Shown here: piece after piece, positions 26,299 to 34,933 of the stretch
How positions within the stretch are numbered: position 1 is the first letter of the stretch
Layout of the letters: each line of letters starts with the position of its first letter
DNA from: JBCBGF01 sp038526915
Lineage (GTDB): Bacteria; Pseudomonadota; Alphaproteobacteria; Rhodobacterales; Rhodobacteraceae
Reading direction: 5' to 3'
Assembly: GCA_038526915.1 (NCBI GenBank)
Contig: JBCBGF010000001.1
Span: forward strand, 620,001-684,000
DNA length: 64,000 nucleotides
Notes under the pieces: model-generated
The model's input: the letters and a program-made list of their open reading frames with translations, nothing else
Database searches by the model: none
Told to the model about the DNA's origin: nothing
Program-made: the position numbers and the translations under genes

Positions 26299-27425
26299 GC
26301 GATGCACCCCCGCCCGAGGCGGATCGGCTGGGCGATGCCCCCCACCCCCGCGATACACGCGTGCTGTTCGGGCAGGACGCGTCGGAGGCCGCGTTTCTGG
26401 AGGCCTATGCCCAGGATCGCCTGCACCACGCCTGGCTGGTCACCGGCCCGCGCGGGGTGGGCAAGGCAACGCTGGCTTGGCGGATCGCTCGGTTTCTGCT
26501 GGCGGAAGCCCCGGTTGAAGCGGGGATGTTCGATGCGCCACCGCCGCCCACGACACTGGAGATCGACCCGGAGCATCCTGTCGCCCGGCGCGTTGCGGCA
26601 GGGTCCGAAGGGCGGCTGTTTCTGGTGCGGCGCAGTTGGGATGCCAAGACCAAGCGGCTGAAATCCACGATTGGCGTGGACGAGGTGCGGGGGCTCAAGT
26701 CCTTCTTTGCCATGTCAGCGGCGGACGGGGGCCGGCGGGTCGTGATCGTGGATGCCGCTGACGAGATGACGGTGAACGCCGCCAATGCGCTTTTGAAAGT
26801 TTTGGAAGAGCCGCCGGACCGCTGCACGCTATTAATGGTCAGCCATCAGCCCGCGCGGCTTTTGCCGACGATCCGGTCGCGCTGCCGCGAGCTGCGCTGT
26901 GCCGCCTTGTCGGCTGAGGATATCGCGCAGGCGGTGGCGCAGGCTGGCGGTGCGTCCACGGATCAATCGGGCGTGCTGGCTGAGCTGGCACAGGGGTCGG
27001 CTGGGGCGGCGCTTGGGCTGATGGAAGAAGACGGGCCGGGGATCTATGCAGCGCTGATCGGCCTGGCTCAGACGATGCCAAAGATCGATCGACAGGCGGT
27101 TCTTAAGCTGGCTGATGGGGCGGCAGGACGCGGAAAAGAGGCGCGGCGGGATCTGACCTTGCGCCTGATCGATCTGATGCTCGTTCGTCTGGCGCGTCAT
27201 GGCGCAGGCCACCCCCCGGCGGGGGAGGCCGCGGCGGGCGAGTTGCAGGAGCTGATGCGCCTTGCGCCCGATATGGCCGCCGCCCATCGGTGGGCCGCGT
27301 TGCAACAGGAACTCTCTGGCCGTACGGCCCATGCGCTGGCGGTCAACCTTGACCCCGCGAGCCTAATTCTCGATACGGTTCTGAGGATTAACGAGACGGC
27401 TGCGGACATCCTTTCGCGCCGCTAG
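26295..27425 (+). CDS. holB: DNA polymerase III subunit delta'
   Basis: A clamp-loader subunit of the replicative polymerase, 376 residues. It has an AAA+ fold with the Walker-A-like VTGPRGVGKATLAWRIARF (about residues 48-66), the DAADEMTVNAANALLKVLEEPP stretch and the SRC motif (TIRSRCREL) typical of delta' and gamma/tau. The Lys of the P-loop is retained as GKA, with Ala in place of the usual Thr/Ser, which fits a non-hydrolysing subunit. It overlaps tmk by 4 bp; a tatD-like gene follows 8 bp on, as in many bacteria. Confidence 0.95.
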   Translation: MSDAPPPEADRLGDAPHPRDTRVLFGQDASEAAFLEAYAQDRLHHAWLVTGPRGVGKATLAWRIARFLLAEAPVEAGMFDAPPPPTTLEIDPEHPVARRVAAGSEGRLFLVRRSWDAKTKRLKSTIGVDEVRGLKSFFAMSAADGGRRVVIVDAADEMTVNAANALLKVLEEPPDRCTLLMVSHQPARLLPTIRSRCRELRCAALSAEDIAQAVAQAGGASTDQSGVLAELAQGSAGAALGLMEEDGPGIYAALIGLAQTMPKIDRQAVLKLADGAAGRGKEARRDLTLRLIDLMLVRLARHGAGHPPAGEAAAGELQELMRLAPDMAAAHRWAALQQELSGRTAHALAVNLDPASLILDTVLRINETAADILSRR

Positions 27426-27433
27426 GCGAGACG

Positions 27434-28222
27434 ATGGACGCACCGAGCCTGACCGACAGCCATTGCCATCTCGACTTCCCCGATTTCGACGGGCAGATCG
27501 GCGATATCGTGGCCCGAGCAAGCGACGCTGGCGTCCGGCGCATGGTGACAATCTGCACCCGCCTGCGCAACGAGCCTGCGGTGCGTGCAATCGCCGAGGC
27601 GCATGGCCCCGTCTTCTACGCCGCCGGCACCCATCCGATGAGCGTGGCGGATGAGCCGATGGCCACGGTCGAGGCGTTGGTGGCCTTGGCGGACCATCCG
27701 AAGTTCGTGGGCATCGGGGAAAGCGGGCTCGACTACCACTACACCTCGGAGAGCGCGGCGGCCCAGCAAGAGAGCCTGCGTATCCATATCGAGGCGGCAC
27801 GGCAAACCCGGCTGCCGCTGATCATCCATGCGCGCGACGCTGATGCGGATATGGCGGGGATCTTGAGTGAGGAACATGCGGCGGGCGCCTATACCTGCGT
27901 CATGCATTGCTTCTCCAGCGGTCGCGCCTTGGCTGAGGCGGCCCTGGGTCTGGGCTTCTACCTGTCCATGTCCGGCATCGCGGCCTTCCCGAAATCAGGC
28001 GCGTTGCGCGCCATCTTTGCCGATGCACCCATCGAGCGGATCCTGGTGGAAACCGATGCCCCTTACCTCGCCCCGCCGCCCCATCGCGGCAAGCGCAACG
28101 AGCCCGCCTATTCCGCGCATACCGCCCGTGTGGGGGCCGAGGTGTTCGGCATGGACTACGCCGATTTCGCCGCGCAGACCGAGGCGAATTTTGACCGTCT
28201 GTTCTGGAAGGCAGCGGCCTGA
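27434..28222 (+). CDS. TatD-family metal-dependent hydrolase
   Basis: A 262-residue TIM-barrel metallohydrolase. Metal ligands are visible in DSHCHLDF (residues 8-15), GESGLDYH, LIIHARDAD, MHCFSSG and ILVETDAPYLAP. Family members are Mg-dependent 3'-5' DNases or D-aminoacyl-tRNA-like quality-control enzymes; the exact activity here is not shown. The holB-tatD-MBL order is conserved widely and suggests a housekeeping nucleic-acid role. It overlaps the next ATG by one base. Confidence 0.95.
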   Translation: MDAPSLTDSHCHLDFPDFDGQIGDIVARASDAGVRRMVTICTRLRNEPAVRAIAEAHGPVFYAAGTHPMSVADEPMATVEALVALADHPKFVGIGESGLDYHYTSESAAAQQESLRIHIEAARQTRLPLIIHARDADADMAGILSEEHAAGAYTCVMHCFSSGRALAEAALGLGFYLSMSGIAAFPKSGALRAIFADAPIERILVETDAPYLAPPPHRGKRNEPAYSAHTARVGAEVFGMDYADFAAQTEANFDRLFWKAAA

Positions 28223-29019
28223 TGGCGCGGCTGGATTTCACGATTCTGGGCTGCGGTTCGTCGGGGGGTGTTCCGCGCCTTGGCGGGCTGTGGGGGGATT
28301 GCGACCCGCTGAACCCCAAAAACCACCGCCGCCGCTGTTCGATGTTGATCACGCGGACGACCGATGACGGGGTGACGCGCGTCTTGATCGACACGACGCC
28401 GGACCTGCGGATGCAACTGCTCGATGCTGGCGTCGGCGCCCTGGATGCGGTGGTCTATACCCACAGCCATGCCGACCATGTGCATGGCATCGACGACCTG
28501 CGGATGATCGTCTTCAACATGAAGGCGCGGCTGCCGGTCTGGGCCGACGGGCCGACGCAGGACGCGCTTTTGTCGCGTTTTGGGTATGCTTTTGTGCAAC
28601 CCGAAGGCTCGCCCTATCCACCGATCCTGAACCTGAACACTATTACAGGGCCGTTCGAGGTCACCGGCGCGGGTGGGCCAATTGCGCTGCACCCGTTTGA
28701 GGTTCGCCACGGGTCAATGGACAGTCTGGGGTTCCGGATCGGCGATTTCGCCTATCTGCCGGATGTCGCCGAGATGACGGATGAGGCCTGGGATGCCGTG
28801 CGGGGACTTGATTGCTGGGTGCTGGACGCGCTGCGTCGGACGCCGCACCCGACGCACGCACATCTGGAACGGTCGCTTGAGTGGATTGCTCGTGCCGCGC
28901 CTGCACGCGCGGTTCTGACAAACATGCATATCGACATGGATTATGCGACGGTCCTGGCTGAGACGCCGGACCATATCACACCCGCCTATGACGGCATGAC
29001 GATCAGCTACGACGTCTAA
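28222..29019 (+). CDS. MBL-fold metallo-hydrolase (PhnP-like)
   Basis: A 265-residue metallo-beta-lactamase-fold phosphodiesterase. It opens LDFTILGCGSSGGVPRLGG and has the full metal motif YTHSHADHVHGIDDL, a downstream His (RHGSMDSLGFRI), and the C-terminal TNMHIDMDY. The pattern is of the PhnP/RNase-Z-like group that cleaves cyclic phosphodiesters. It lies directly after the tatD-like gene with a one-base overlap, closing the six-gene run. Its last 4 bp overlap the end of miaB on the other strand. Confidence 0.93.
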   Translation: MARLDFTILGCGSSGGVPRLGGLWGDCDPLNPKNHRRRCSMLITRTTDDGVTRVLIDTTPDLRMQLLDAGVGALDAVVYTHSHADHVHGIDDLRMIVFNMKARLPVWADGPTQDALLSRFGYAFVQPEGSPYPPILNLNTITGPFEVTGAGGPIALHPFEVRHGSMDSLGFRIGDFAYLPDVAEMTDEAWDAVRGLDCWVLDALRRTPHPTHAHLERSLEWIARAAPARAVLTNMHIDMDYATVLAETPDHITPAYDGMTISYDV

Positions 29020-30335
29020 AGCAGCGCGCCACCCAGTGAGTTTGCGGCACTTTCCGTGATCCGCACCCGCCGGATGTCCCCGCGGACCACGTCCGGCGCG
29101 TGGACATGGACCGCGTGCAGGTATTCCGACTTGCCGCCCATCTGGCCCGCGATGCGACCGGGTTTTTCAAACAGAACCGACACCTCGCGCCCGACCATCG
29201 CATCCTGTGCGGCGGTCTGTTGGCGGCGCAGCAGCGCTTGCAGCCGTTGCAGGCGATCGTCCTTCACAGCCTCGTCAACGCCGTCACGTTCCGCCGCCGG
29301 GGTGCCGGGGCGGGCGGAGTATTTGAAGGAGTAGGACTGGCCGTAACCCACCGCCTCGACCAGCGCCATCGTGTCGGCGAAATCCGCCTCGGTCTCACCC
29401 GGGAAGCCCACGATGAAGTCGCCTGACAAAAGGATGTCTGGCCGGGCCCCACGCAGGCGTTCGATGATCTTGAGATAGCTTTCGGCGGTATGTTTGCGGT
29501 TCATCGCCTTCAGGATGGTGTCCGATCCCGATTGCACCGGCAGATGCAGATAGGGCATCAGCTTGTCGCAGTCGCCATGCGCTGCGATCAGGTCGTCACT
29601 CATGTCGTTGGGGTGCGAGGTGGTGAAGCGGATGCGGGCGAGCCCGTCGATCTTGGCCAGTTCTCGGATCAGCTGTGCCAGTGACCAGTCGCCGCCCTCG
29701 CCTGCGCCATGGTAGGCGTTCACGTTCTGGCCCAAGAGCGTGATTTCGCGCACCCCGCGTTCCACCAGGTCGCGTGCCTCGGTCAGGATCCGCTCAGCGG
29801 GGCGCGAAACCTCGGCCCCGCGCGTATAGGGCACCACGCAGAACGAACAGAACTTGTCGCAGCCTTCCTGCACGGTCAAGAACGCGGTTGGCCCACGCTT
29901 GGCCTTGGGGCGGCGGGCGAGATGGTCGAACTTGTCCTCTTCGGGAAAATCGGTGTCGAGCGCCTTTTCCCCCCGGCCCGCCTTTGCCTCCAACTCCGGC
30001 AGACGATGATAGCTTTGCGGGCCAACGACCAGATCGACCATGGGCTGACGGCGCATGATTTCTTCGCCTTCGGCCTGGGCCACGCAGCCCGCGAGGCCGA
30101 TCTTCAGATCGGGGTTTTCGGCCTTCAGCCCCTTGAACCGGCCCAGTTCGGAATAGACCTTCTCTGCCGCCTTTTCCCGGATATGGCAGGTGTTCAGAAG
30201 GATCATATCGGCGTCATCGGGCGTCGACGTCTCGACATAGCCCTGACCGCCTAGGGCCTCGGCCATACGCTCACTATCGTAGACGTTCATCTGGCACCCG
30301 TAGGTCTTGATGAAGAGCTTCTTCGTCACGGCCAA
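29016..30335 (-). CDS. miaB: tRNA-2-methylthio-N6-dimethylallyladenosine synthase MiaB
   Basis: Radical-SAM methylthiotransferase that adds the 2-methylthio group to i6A37 of tRNAs. The 439-residue protein shows the three domains. The N-terminal UPF0004 domain has cluster cysteines in KTYGCQMN, LNTCHIRE and GLAGCVAQ. The radical SAM core has GCDKFCSFCVVP. The C-terminal TRAM domain ends near DIRRVRITESAANSLGG. It is a single gene, divergent from the next and convergent with the MBL gene (4-bp overlap). Confidence 0.98.
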   Translation of the reverse strand: MAVTKKLFIKTYGCQMNVYDSERMAEALGGQGYVETSTPDDADMILLNTCHIREKAAEKVYSELGRFKGLKAENPDLKIGLAGCVAQAEGEEIMRRQPMVDLVVGPQSYHRLPELEAKAGRGEKALDTDFPEEDKFDHLARRPKAKRGPTAFLTVQEGCDKFCSFCVVPYTRGAEVSRPAERILTEARDLVERGVREITLLGQNVNAYHGAGEGGDWSLAQLIRELAKIDGLARIRFTTSHPNDMSDDLIAAHGDCDKLMPYLHLPVQSGSDTILKAMNRKHTAESYLKIIERLRGARPDILLSGDFIVGFPGETEADFADTMALVEAVGYGQSYSFKYSARPGTPAAERDGVDEAVKDDRLQRLQALLRRQQTAAQDAMVGREVSVLFEKPGRIAGQMGGKSEYLHAVHVHAPDVVRGDIRRVRITESAANSLGGALL

Positions 30336-30440
30336 TGATCCTGAAAATTACACGCGCGCTGTCCTACACCGGCCTCCGCACTGTTGCAAACGCCGCTGGC
30401 TTGAGAGAGTCTTAAGGAAAACACCGCAAGGCGGGCAGGC

Positions 30441-31310
30441 ATGCGATACAACGATCTGGAGCATTTCCTGAAAAAGGGCCGCGACGCGCTCAAAAAAGGG
30501 CCCGTTGCTATGATCTTTGTCGAGGATCTTGTGGAGGTGGATTCAACGATCCGCCACCATCAAACGGCCGGGTTCCGCGAGGTGCTTGTCTTTGCGCCGC
30601 ATGAGTTGCACCTGCCCGAAGAGCTGGAAAAATCGATCCGCCGCATCCCCTGCGACATGAGCCTGCCGAACGCCACGGCCGAAAACGTGAACCAGATCAT
30701 CGAAGCTGCGCACGGGCTGTGGCTCTATTACTGCTACAACGCCGAGTACCTGTTCTACCCGTTTTCCGAGACGCGGACGGTTGGCGAAATGCTGACCTTT
30801 CATGCCGAGGAGCGGCGGGATGCGATGCTGACCTATGTGGTTGATCTCTACGCAGACAGCACGGATGAATATCCCGATGCGGTGTCGCTGGAACGCGCGC
30901 ATATGGACAAGTCGGGCTATTATGCGCTGGCCCGTACCGATCCCGACAATCACGACCACCCCAAAGAACGGCAGCTGAATTTCTACGGGGGCTTGCGCTG
31001 GCGCTTTGAGGAACATGTCGCCCTACCGCGCCGCAAGATCGACCGGATCGCGCTGTTTCGCGCCAAACCGGGGCTGCGGCTGCGCGAGGATCACACGTTC
31101 AACGACGAGGAATACAACACCTATGCCTGCCCGTGGCACCACAACCTGACGGCGGCGATTGCGTCGTTTCGCACGGCGAAGGCGCTGAAGACGAACGCCG
31201 GCTCAACGTTCGAGATCGACTCGTTTCTCTGGCACAATTCGATCCCGTTCGAATGGCGGTCGCAGCAGCTTCTGGACCTCGGCCTGATGGAGCCGGGGCA
31301 GTGGTTCTGA
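30441..31310 (+). CDS. Conserved protein, possibly glycosyltransferase family 2-like
   Basis: A 289-residue soluble protein with many aromatic and charged residues. The opening (GPVAMIFVEDLVEVDSTIRHHQTAGFREVLVFAP) reads like the Rossmann-like start of a GT-A fold. Later stretches YNAEYLFYPFSETRTVGEMLTFHAEERRDAM, YGGLRWRFEEHV and CPWHHNL look like conserved GT92/family-2 motifs. No clear DxD motif is seen, so the activity is uncertain. It is a single gene with its own promoter region divergent from miaB, and convergent with an ABC permease. Its substrate, if any, is unknown. Confidence 0.75.
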   Translation: MRYNDLEHFLKKGRDALKKGPVAMIFVEDLVEVDSTIRHHQTAGFREVLVFAPHELHLPEELEKSIRRIPCDMSLPNATAENVNQIIEAAHGLWLYYCYNAEYLFYPFSETRTVGEMLTFHAEERRDAMLTYVVDLYADSTDEYPDAVSLERAHMDKSGYYALARTDPDNHDHPKERQLNFYGGLRWRFEEHVALPRRKIDRIALFRAKPGLRLREDHTFNDEEYNTYACPWHHNLTAAIASFRTAKALKTNAGSTFEIDSFLWHNSIPFEWRSQQLLDLGLMEPGQWF

Positions 31311-31313
31311 GCG

Positions 31314-32075
31314 TTACTGCCTGATCCGCCAGCCGGTGCGAAAGATCCAGGCGATGAACCCCACGCACAGCGCGGTGAAAAGCGTGATCGCCAGAAGGCT
31401 GATCCCGACGGGCACGTCAGCGGTGTCGAAAAACGCCCAGCGAAAGCCCGAGATCAGATAAACCACCGGGTTGAAGAGCGAGATGGTCTGCCAAACCGGC
31501 GGCAGCATGGTGATCGAATAGAACGAGCCACCAAGGAAGACGAGCGGGGTGATCACCAACAGTGGAATGATCTGAAGCTGTTCGAAGTTCCCCGCCCAGA
31601 TGCCGATGATAAAGCCCAATAGCGAGAAGCTGAGGCAGGTGAGGATGAGGAAGACGAACATCGCCAGCGGGTGGGCGATGGGCAGATCGACGAAGAAGTA
31701 GGCCGTGCCCAAGATGATCAGGCCGATGATGAACGCCTTGGTCGCCGCCGCGCCGACATAGCCGATGGTGATTTCAAAGAAGTTCGCAGGCGCCGAAAGC
31801 AGCTCATAGATCGTGCCGATGAACTTTGGGAAATAGATGCCAAAGCTTGCATTGGTCGTGGCTTGCGTCATGACAGTCAGCATGATCAGCCCCGGTACGA
31901 TGAACGCGCCGTAGGTCACGCCTTCGACCTCATCGATCCTGCTTCCGATGGCCGCGCCAAAGACCACGAAATAGAGCGAGGTCGAGATCACGGGCGACAA
32001 CAGGCTTTGCATCAGCGTGCGAAAGAACCGGGCCATCTCGAACCGGTAAATCGCCTTGATTGCTTGCAGGTTCAT
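31314..32075 (-). CDS. ABC-2 type transporter permease
   Basis: A 253-residue inner-membrane protein with six predicted helices. The ABC-2 hallmarks are RTLMQSLLSPVISTSLYFVVFG near the N-terminus and FLGGSFYSITMLPPVWQTISLFNPVVYLISGFRW toward the C-terminus, the latter typical of YadH/NodJ-like exporters. It starts 4 bp inside the ATPase gene and forms an exporter with it. The cargo is unknown; related pairs export drugs or polysaccharides. Confidence 0.93.
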   Translation of the reverse strand: MNLQAIKAIYRFEMARFFRTLMQSLLSPVISTSLYFVVFGAAIGSRIDEVEGVTYGAFIVPGLIMLTVMTQATTNASFGIYFPKFIGTIYELLSAPANFFEITIGYVGAAATKAFIIGLIILGTAYFFVDLPIAHPLAMFVFLILTCLSFSLLGFIIGIWAGNFEQLQIIPLLVITPLVFLGGSFYSITMLPPVWQTISLFNPVVYLISGFRWAFFDTADVPVGISLLAITLFTALCVGFIAWIFRTGWRIRQ

Positions 32076-32998
32076 GATGGCTCTCTCACCAGTCCGACGA
32101 AGATCTCTTCGAGCGAGGATTGCTTGGTCTCAATATCGCGCAGGTGCAGACCGGCTTCCGACAAATCCGCCAACAGGCGGGTGATCCCGGTCCGGCCTTC
32201 AGCGGTGTCGTAGTGATAGATCAGCGACTGGCCATCCCGCCCAATCTGCAGGTCGTAGTCGGTCAGCGATGGCGGAAGCTCTGACACGCTTTCGTGCAGC
32301 TCGATCCGCAGCTCTTTTTGGCCCATGCGCGCGATTAGATCATCTTTGCCCTCAACCAGGATGATCTCGCCCTTGTTGATCACGGCGACCCGGTCGGCAA
32401 TCGCCTCGGCCTCTTCGATGTAATGCGTGGTCAGGATGATCGTCGTGCCCGCTTCGCGCAGGCGTTCGACGATCTGCCACATGTCCTTGCGCAGCTCGAC
32501 ATCGACGCCGGCGGTGGGCTCATCCAGGAACAGGACCGAGGGTTCGTGGCTCAGCGCCTTCGCGATCAGGACCCGGCGTTTCATGCCGCCCGACAGCGTC
32601 ACGATCTTCTGATCCTTCTTATCGGCCAGCGACAGTTGGCCCAGCAAGTCATCGAGATATGCGTCATCGTTTGGCTTGCCGAACAGCCCGCGCGAGAAGC
32701 GGACCGTGTTGATCACCTTCTCAAAAGGTTCAAGGCTAATTTCCTGCGGCACAAGCCCAATCATCGCGCGGGCCTTGCGATAGTCGGCGATGATGTCATG
32801 GCCGCCCACGGTGACGGTGCCTGACGTCGGCCGGGTGATGCCGCAGATGGTCGAGATCAGGGTTGTCTTGCCTGCGCCATTGGGGCCCAAAAGCGCGAGG
32901 ATCTCACCTTGCTCAATCTCAAGGTTGACGGATTTGAGCGCTTCGAACCCATCGTCATAGGTCTTGACGAGATCGTGGATGGAAAGGATCGCGGGCAT
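32072..32998 (-). CDS. ABC transporter ATP-binding protein (ABC-2 exporter)
   Basis: A 308-residue ATPase of the DrrA/YadG kind. Walker A is GPNGAGKTT, the signature LSGGMKRR, and Walker B VLFLDEPTAGVD, followed by the switch His (TTHYIEEAEAIADR). A C-terminal domain of about 80 residues is typical of ABC-2 exporters. The ATG at 32998 (MPAILSIHDL) matches the family start; the frame stays open to 33043 but that region lies next to the rpmJ terminator. It is the promoter-proximal gene of the two-gene operon. Confidence 0.95.
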   Translation of the reverse strand: MPAILSIHDLVKTYDDGFEALKSVNLEIEQGEILALLGPNGAGKTTLISTICGITRPTSGTVTVGGHDIIADYRKARAMIGLVPQEISLEPFEKVINTVRFSRGLFGKPNDDAYLDDLLGQLSLADKKDQKIVTLSGGMKRRVLIAKALSHEPSVLFLDEPTAGVDVELRKDMWQIVERLREAGTTIILTTHYIEEAEAIADRVAVINKGEIILVEGKDDLIARMGQKELRIELHESVSELPPSLTDYDLQIGRDGQSLIYHYDTAEGRTGITRLLADLSEAGLHLRDIETKQSSLEEIFVGLVREPS

Positions 32999-33027
32999 GG
33001 GCCTGTCACTGTTGACGGGTGGAGACG

Positions 33028-33053
33028 AAAAAAGCCGCCCCAAACGGCGGCTT
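33028..33053 (-). terminator. Intrinsic terminator after rpmJ
   Basis: On the minus strand AGCCGCC (33052-33046) and GGCGGCT (33039-33033) form a 7-bp stem with a 6-base loop, followed by six Ts (33033-33028). It lies 24 bp after the rpmJ stop and just upstream of the ABC operon, separating the two units. Confidence 0.9.
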
Positions 33054-33076
33054 CCCTCATGCGCTGATCGCGGGGA

Positions 33077-33202
33077 TCAGCCCTGGCGTGCTTTGAACCG
33101 ACGCTGCGTCTTGTTGATCACGTAGACGCGGCCCTTGCGGCGCACGACGCGACAGTCGCGATGCCGGTTCTTCAGCGAGCGGAGCGAGTTTCTGACCTTC
33201 AT
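33077..33202 (-). CDS. rpmJ: 50S ribosomal protein L36
   Basis: A 41-residue protein opening MKVRNSLRSLKNRHRDC and ending KTQRRFKARQG. This is the alphaproteobacterial L36 form. It keeps one Cys (position 17) but lacks the CxxC...CxxxxH zinc ligands of the classical form, so it is the zinc-free type. The ATG at 33202 is preceded by GGGAGAGGGACC. The gene stands alone downstream of tRNA-Val and ends in a strong intrinsic terminator. Confidence 0.96.
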   Translation of the reverse strand: MKVRNSLRSLKNRHRDCRVVRRKGRVYVINKTQRRFKARQG

Positions 33203-33270
33203 GGTCCCTCTCCCAAAGTCGCGGCGCTGTCGCGCCTGTTACGGTTCCACCGGCTGGGCCGGCAATCTCA

Positions 33271-33345
33271 TGGTGGGCGATACTGGGATCGAACCAGTGA
33301 CCCCTTCGATGTCAACGAAGTGCTCTACCGCTGAGCTAATCGCCC
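33271..33345 (-). tRNA. tRNA-Val (GAC anticodon)
   Basis: A 75-nt tRNA on the minus strand. The acceptor is GGGCGAT / ATCGCCC and the D-arm GCTC...GAGC. The anticodon stem CTTCG / CGAAG surrounds TTGACAT with anticodon GAC, and the T-arm is CTGG-TTCGATC-CCAG. ACCA is encoded. It lies 68 bp upstream of rpmJ, so the two might be cotranscribed. Confidence 0.97.
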
Positions 33346-33491
33346 TTTACCGGTGTTGCCACCCTGTCCAAACGAACAAGACGCGGGCAGGCCCGCGTCG
33401 GTGGATGGTCTATAAAAGGTGTGTGCGGAGTCTTCAAGGGCTTTTGGCCTGCCGGGAATTCGTCCTATAACTACCCGCGTAAGGAGTGTTG

Positions 33492-34352
33492 ATGACCGAA
33501 CCTGCGTTCCATCTTTTTCAGCCCGAGATCTGCTCGACCAGCGCGGTATTCGCGTCGCCGCATAGCGGGCGCAACTACGGGTGGAGCTTCCTGCGGCGCT
33601 CGGCGCTAGACGAGGTGACGATCCGGTCATCGGAAGATGCGTTTGTCGATATCCTGTTCGATGCGGCCCCAGCTTGCGGCGCGCCTCTATTGGCGGCTTC
33701 GGCCCCGCGCGCGTTCCTCGACCTCAACCGCAGCGCGGATGAGCTTGACCCCGCTCTGATCGAAGGGGTGTCAAAGCCCGCGCATAATCCACGCGTGAGT
33801 TCCGGCCTGGGCGTGATCCCCCGGGTGGTGGCGAACGGGCGCGTCATTCATCGCGGCAAGATCCCGTTGCGCGAAGCACAGGCCCGGATCCGCGACTACT
33901 GGCGCCCCTATCATGACCAGCTTCAGACGCTGTTGCACCAAGCGCATACCCAGTTCGGGGAAGCGATCTTGGTCGATTGCCACTCTATGCCGCATGAGGC
34001 GCTGGATGCGGTGGTCCATCCCCATGGTATCCGGCCCGAGATCGTGTTGGGCGATCGTTTCGGCGCGGCGGCGAGCAGCGATATTGTGGACCGGATCGAA
34101 GCCACCTTTGTGGATGCCGGTCTGGCGGTTGTGCGCAATGCGCCCTTTGCCGGGGCCTACACCACACAGCATTACGGGCGGCCCTCACGCGGGCAGCATG
34201 TCGTGCAAATCGAAGTGGACCGGTCGCTTTACATGGACGAGGCGTCTGTGCGCCCCAATGCCAATTTCCGGGCATTCAAAGATCTAATTGATCGTGTGGT
34301 GGCCGACATTGCCCATATCGGGCGGTCGGATCTGAGCCTGGCGGCGGAGTAA
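33492..34352 (+). CDS. N-formylglutamate amidohydrolase
   Basis: A 286-residue metal-dependent amidohydrolase of the HutG2-like family, which releases formate from N-formylglutamate in histidine breakdown or acts on similar formyl-amides. Characteristic stretches are AVFASPHSGRNY (residues about 16-27), DLNRSADELDP, and VDCHSMPHEAL, with metal-binding His and Glu. The ATG at 33492 follows AAGGAG. No hut genes are nearby, so the physiological substrate may differ. It converges with irr. Confidence 0.88.
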   Translation: MTEPAFHLFQPEICSTSAVFASPHSGRNYGWSFLRRSALDEVTIRSSEDAFVDILFDAAPACGAPLLAASAPRAFLDLNRSADELDPALIEGVSKPAHNPRVSSGLGVIPRVVANGRVIHRGKIPLREAQARIRDYWRPYHDQLQTLLHQAHTQFGEAILVDCHSMPHEALDAVVHPHGIRPEIVLGDRFGAAASSDIVDRIEATFVDAGLAVVRNAPFAGAYTTQHYGRPSRGQHVVQIEVDRSLYMDEASVRPNANFRAFKDLIDRVVADIAHIGRSDLSLAAE

Positions 34353-34355
34353 GGA

Positions 34356-34772
34356 TCAGCGGCGGCGCAGCCGGATCACCACATCGACCTGAGCAATCTC
34401 TGCACCCTGGGGTGCATCGGGCAGACGGGCAATTTCCAGTTCTTCCGCAGGTGCATCGGTCAGCGATGCCGTGTCTTCCCAGAAGAAGTGCGGGTGATCG
34501 TCGATGCGGGTGTCGAAATAGCTTTTCGCACCATCGACCATCACTTCCCGGATCAGACCGGCCTCGCAAAAGGCGCGCAGCGTGTTGTAGACTGTCGCCA
34601 GCGAAACCCGCTCATCCGAGGCGCGGCTGGCCTCATACAAGCTTTCTGCCGTCACGTGGCGGTTCTGACCATCGCCCACCAAGAGCGCCGCAAGCGACAC
34701 ACGCTGGCGTGTGGGGCGCAGCCCGGCAGAGGCCAGCCATTCCGTGCCGCGGTCAATCGCTTGTGGTGTCAT
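34356..34772 (-). CDS. irr: Fur-family iron response regulator Irr
   Basis: A 138-residue Fur-superfamily regulator. The DNA-binding region includes LRPTRQRVSLAALL and HVTAESLYEASRASDERVSLATVYNTLRAF. The sensing region DDHPHFFWEDTASLTD is of the Irr type, and the standard Fur CxxC zinc site is absent. In alphaproteobacteria Irr is a haem- or iron-responsive regulator active when iron is low. The gene is divergent from fabA, the usual order in Rhodobacterales, with 161 bp between them. A TATAAT-like stretch near 34798 may serve one of the two promoters. Confidence 0.93.
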   Translation of the reverse strand: MTPQAIDRGTEWLASAGLRPTRQRVSLAALLVGDGQNRHVTAESLYEASRASDERVSLATVYNTLRAFCEAGLIREVMVDGAKSYFDTRIDDHPHFFWEDTASLTDAPAEELEIARLPDAPQGAEIAQVDVVIRLRRR

Positions 34773-34824
34773 CTCAGGGTGCCTTTGCGTCGTCTGGTAT
34801 AATATAGGGTCTCTCAGGGGTCTT

Positions 34825-34846
34825 TTTCAAACAGATTCACTTGAAA
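34825..34846. promoter_or_regulatory. Inverted repeat in the irr-fabA intergenic region
   Basis: TTTCAA (34825-34830) and TTGAAA (34841-34846) form a 6-bp perfect inverted repeat with a 10-base spacer, about 88 bp upstream of the fabA ATG. It is in an AT-rich patch of the divergent promoter region. It may be an operator for a fatty-acid regulator or for Irr; neither assignment can be decided from sequence alone. Confidence 0.35.
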
Positions 34847-34933
34847 TTCCGATGAATGCGCGCCCTTGCACGCCCCGAACACCCGGTGATAGACCTGCGC
34901 TGACGGTGAAAGAGCAGGATCGGACAACGCCGA

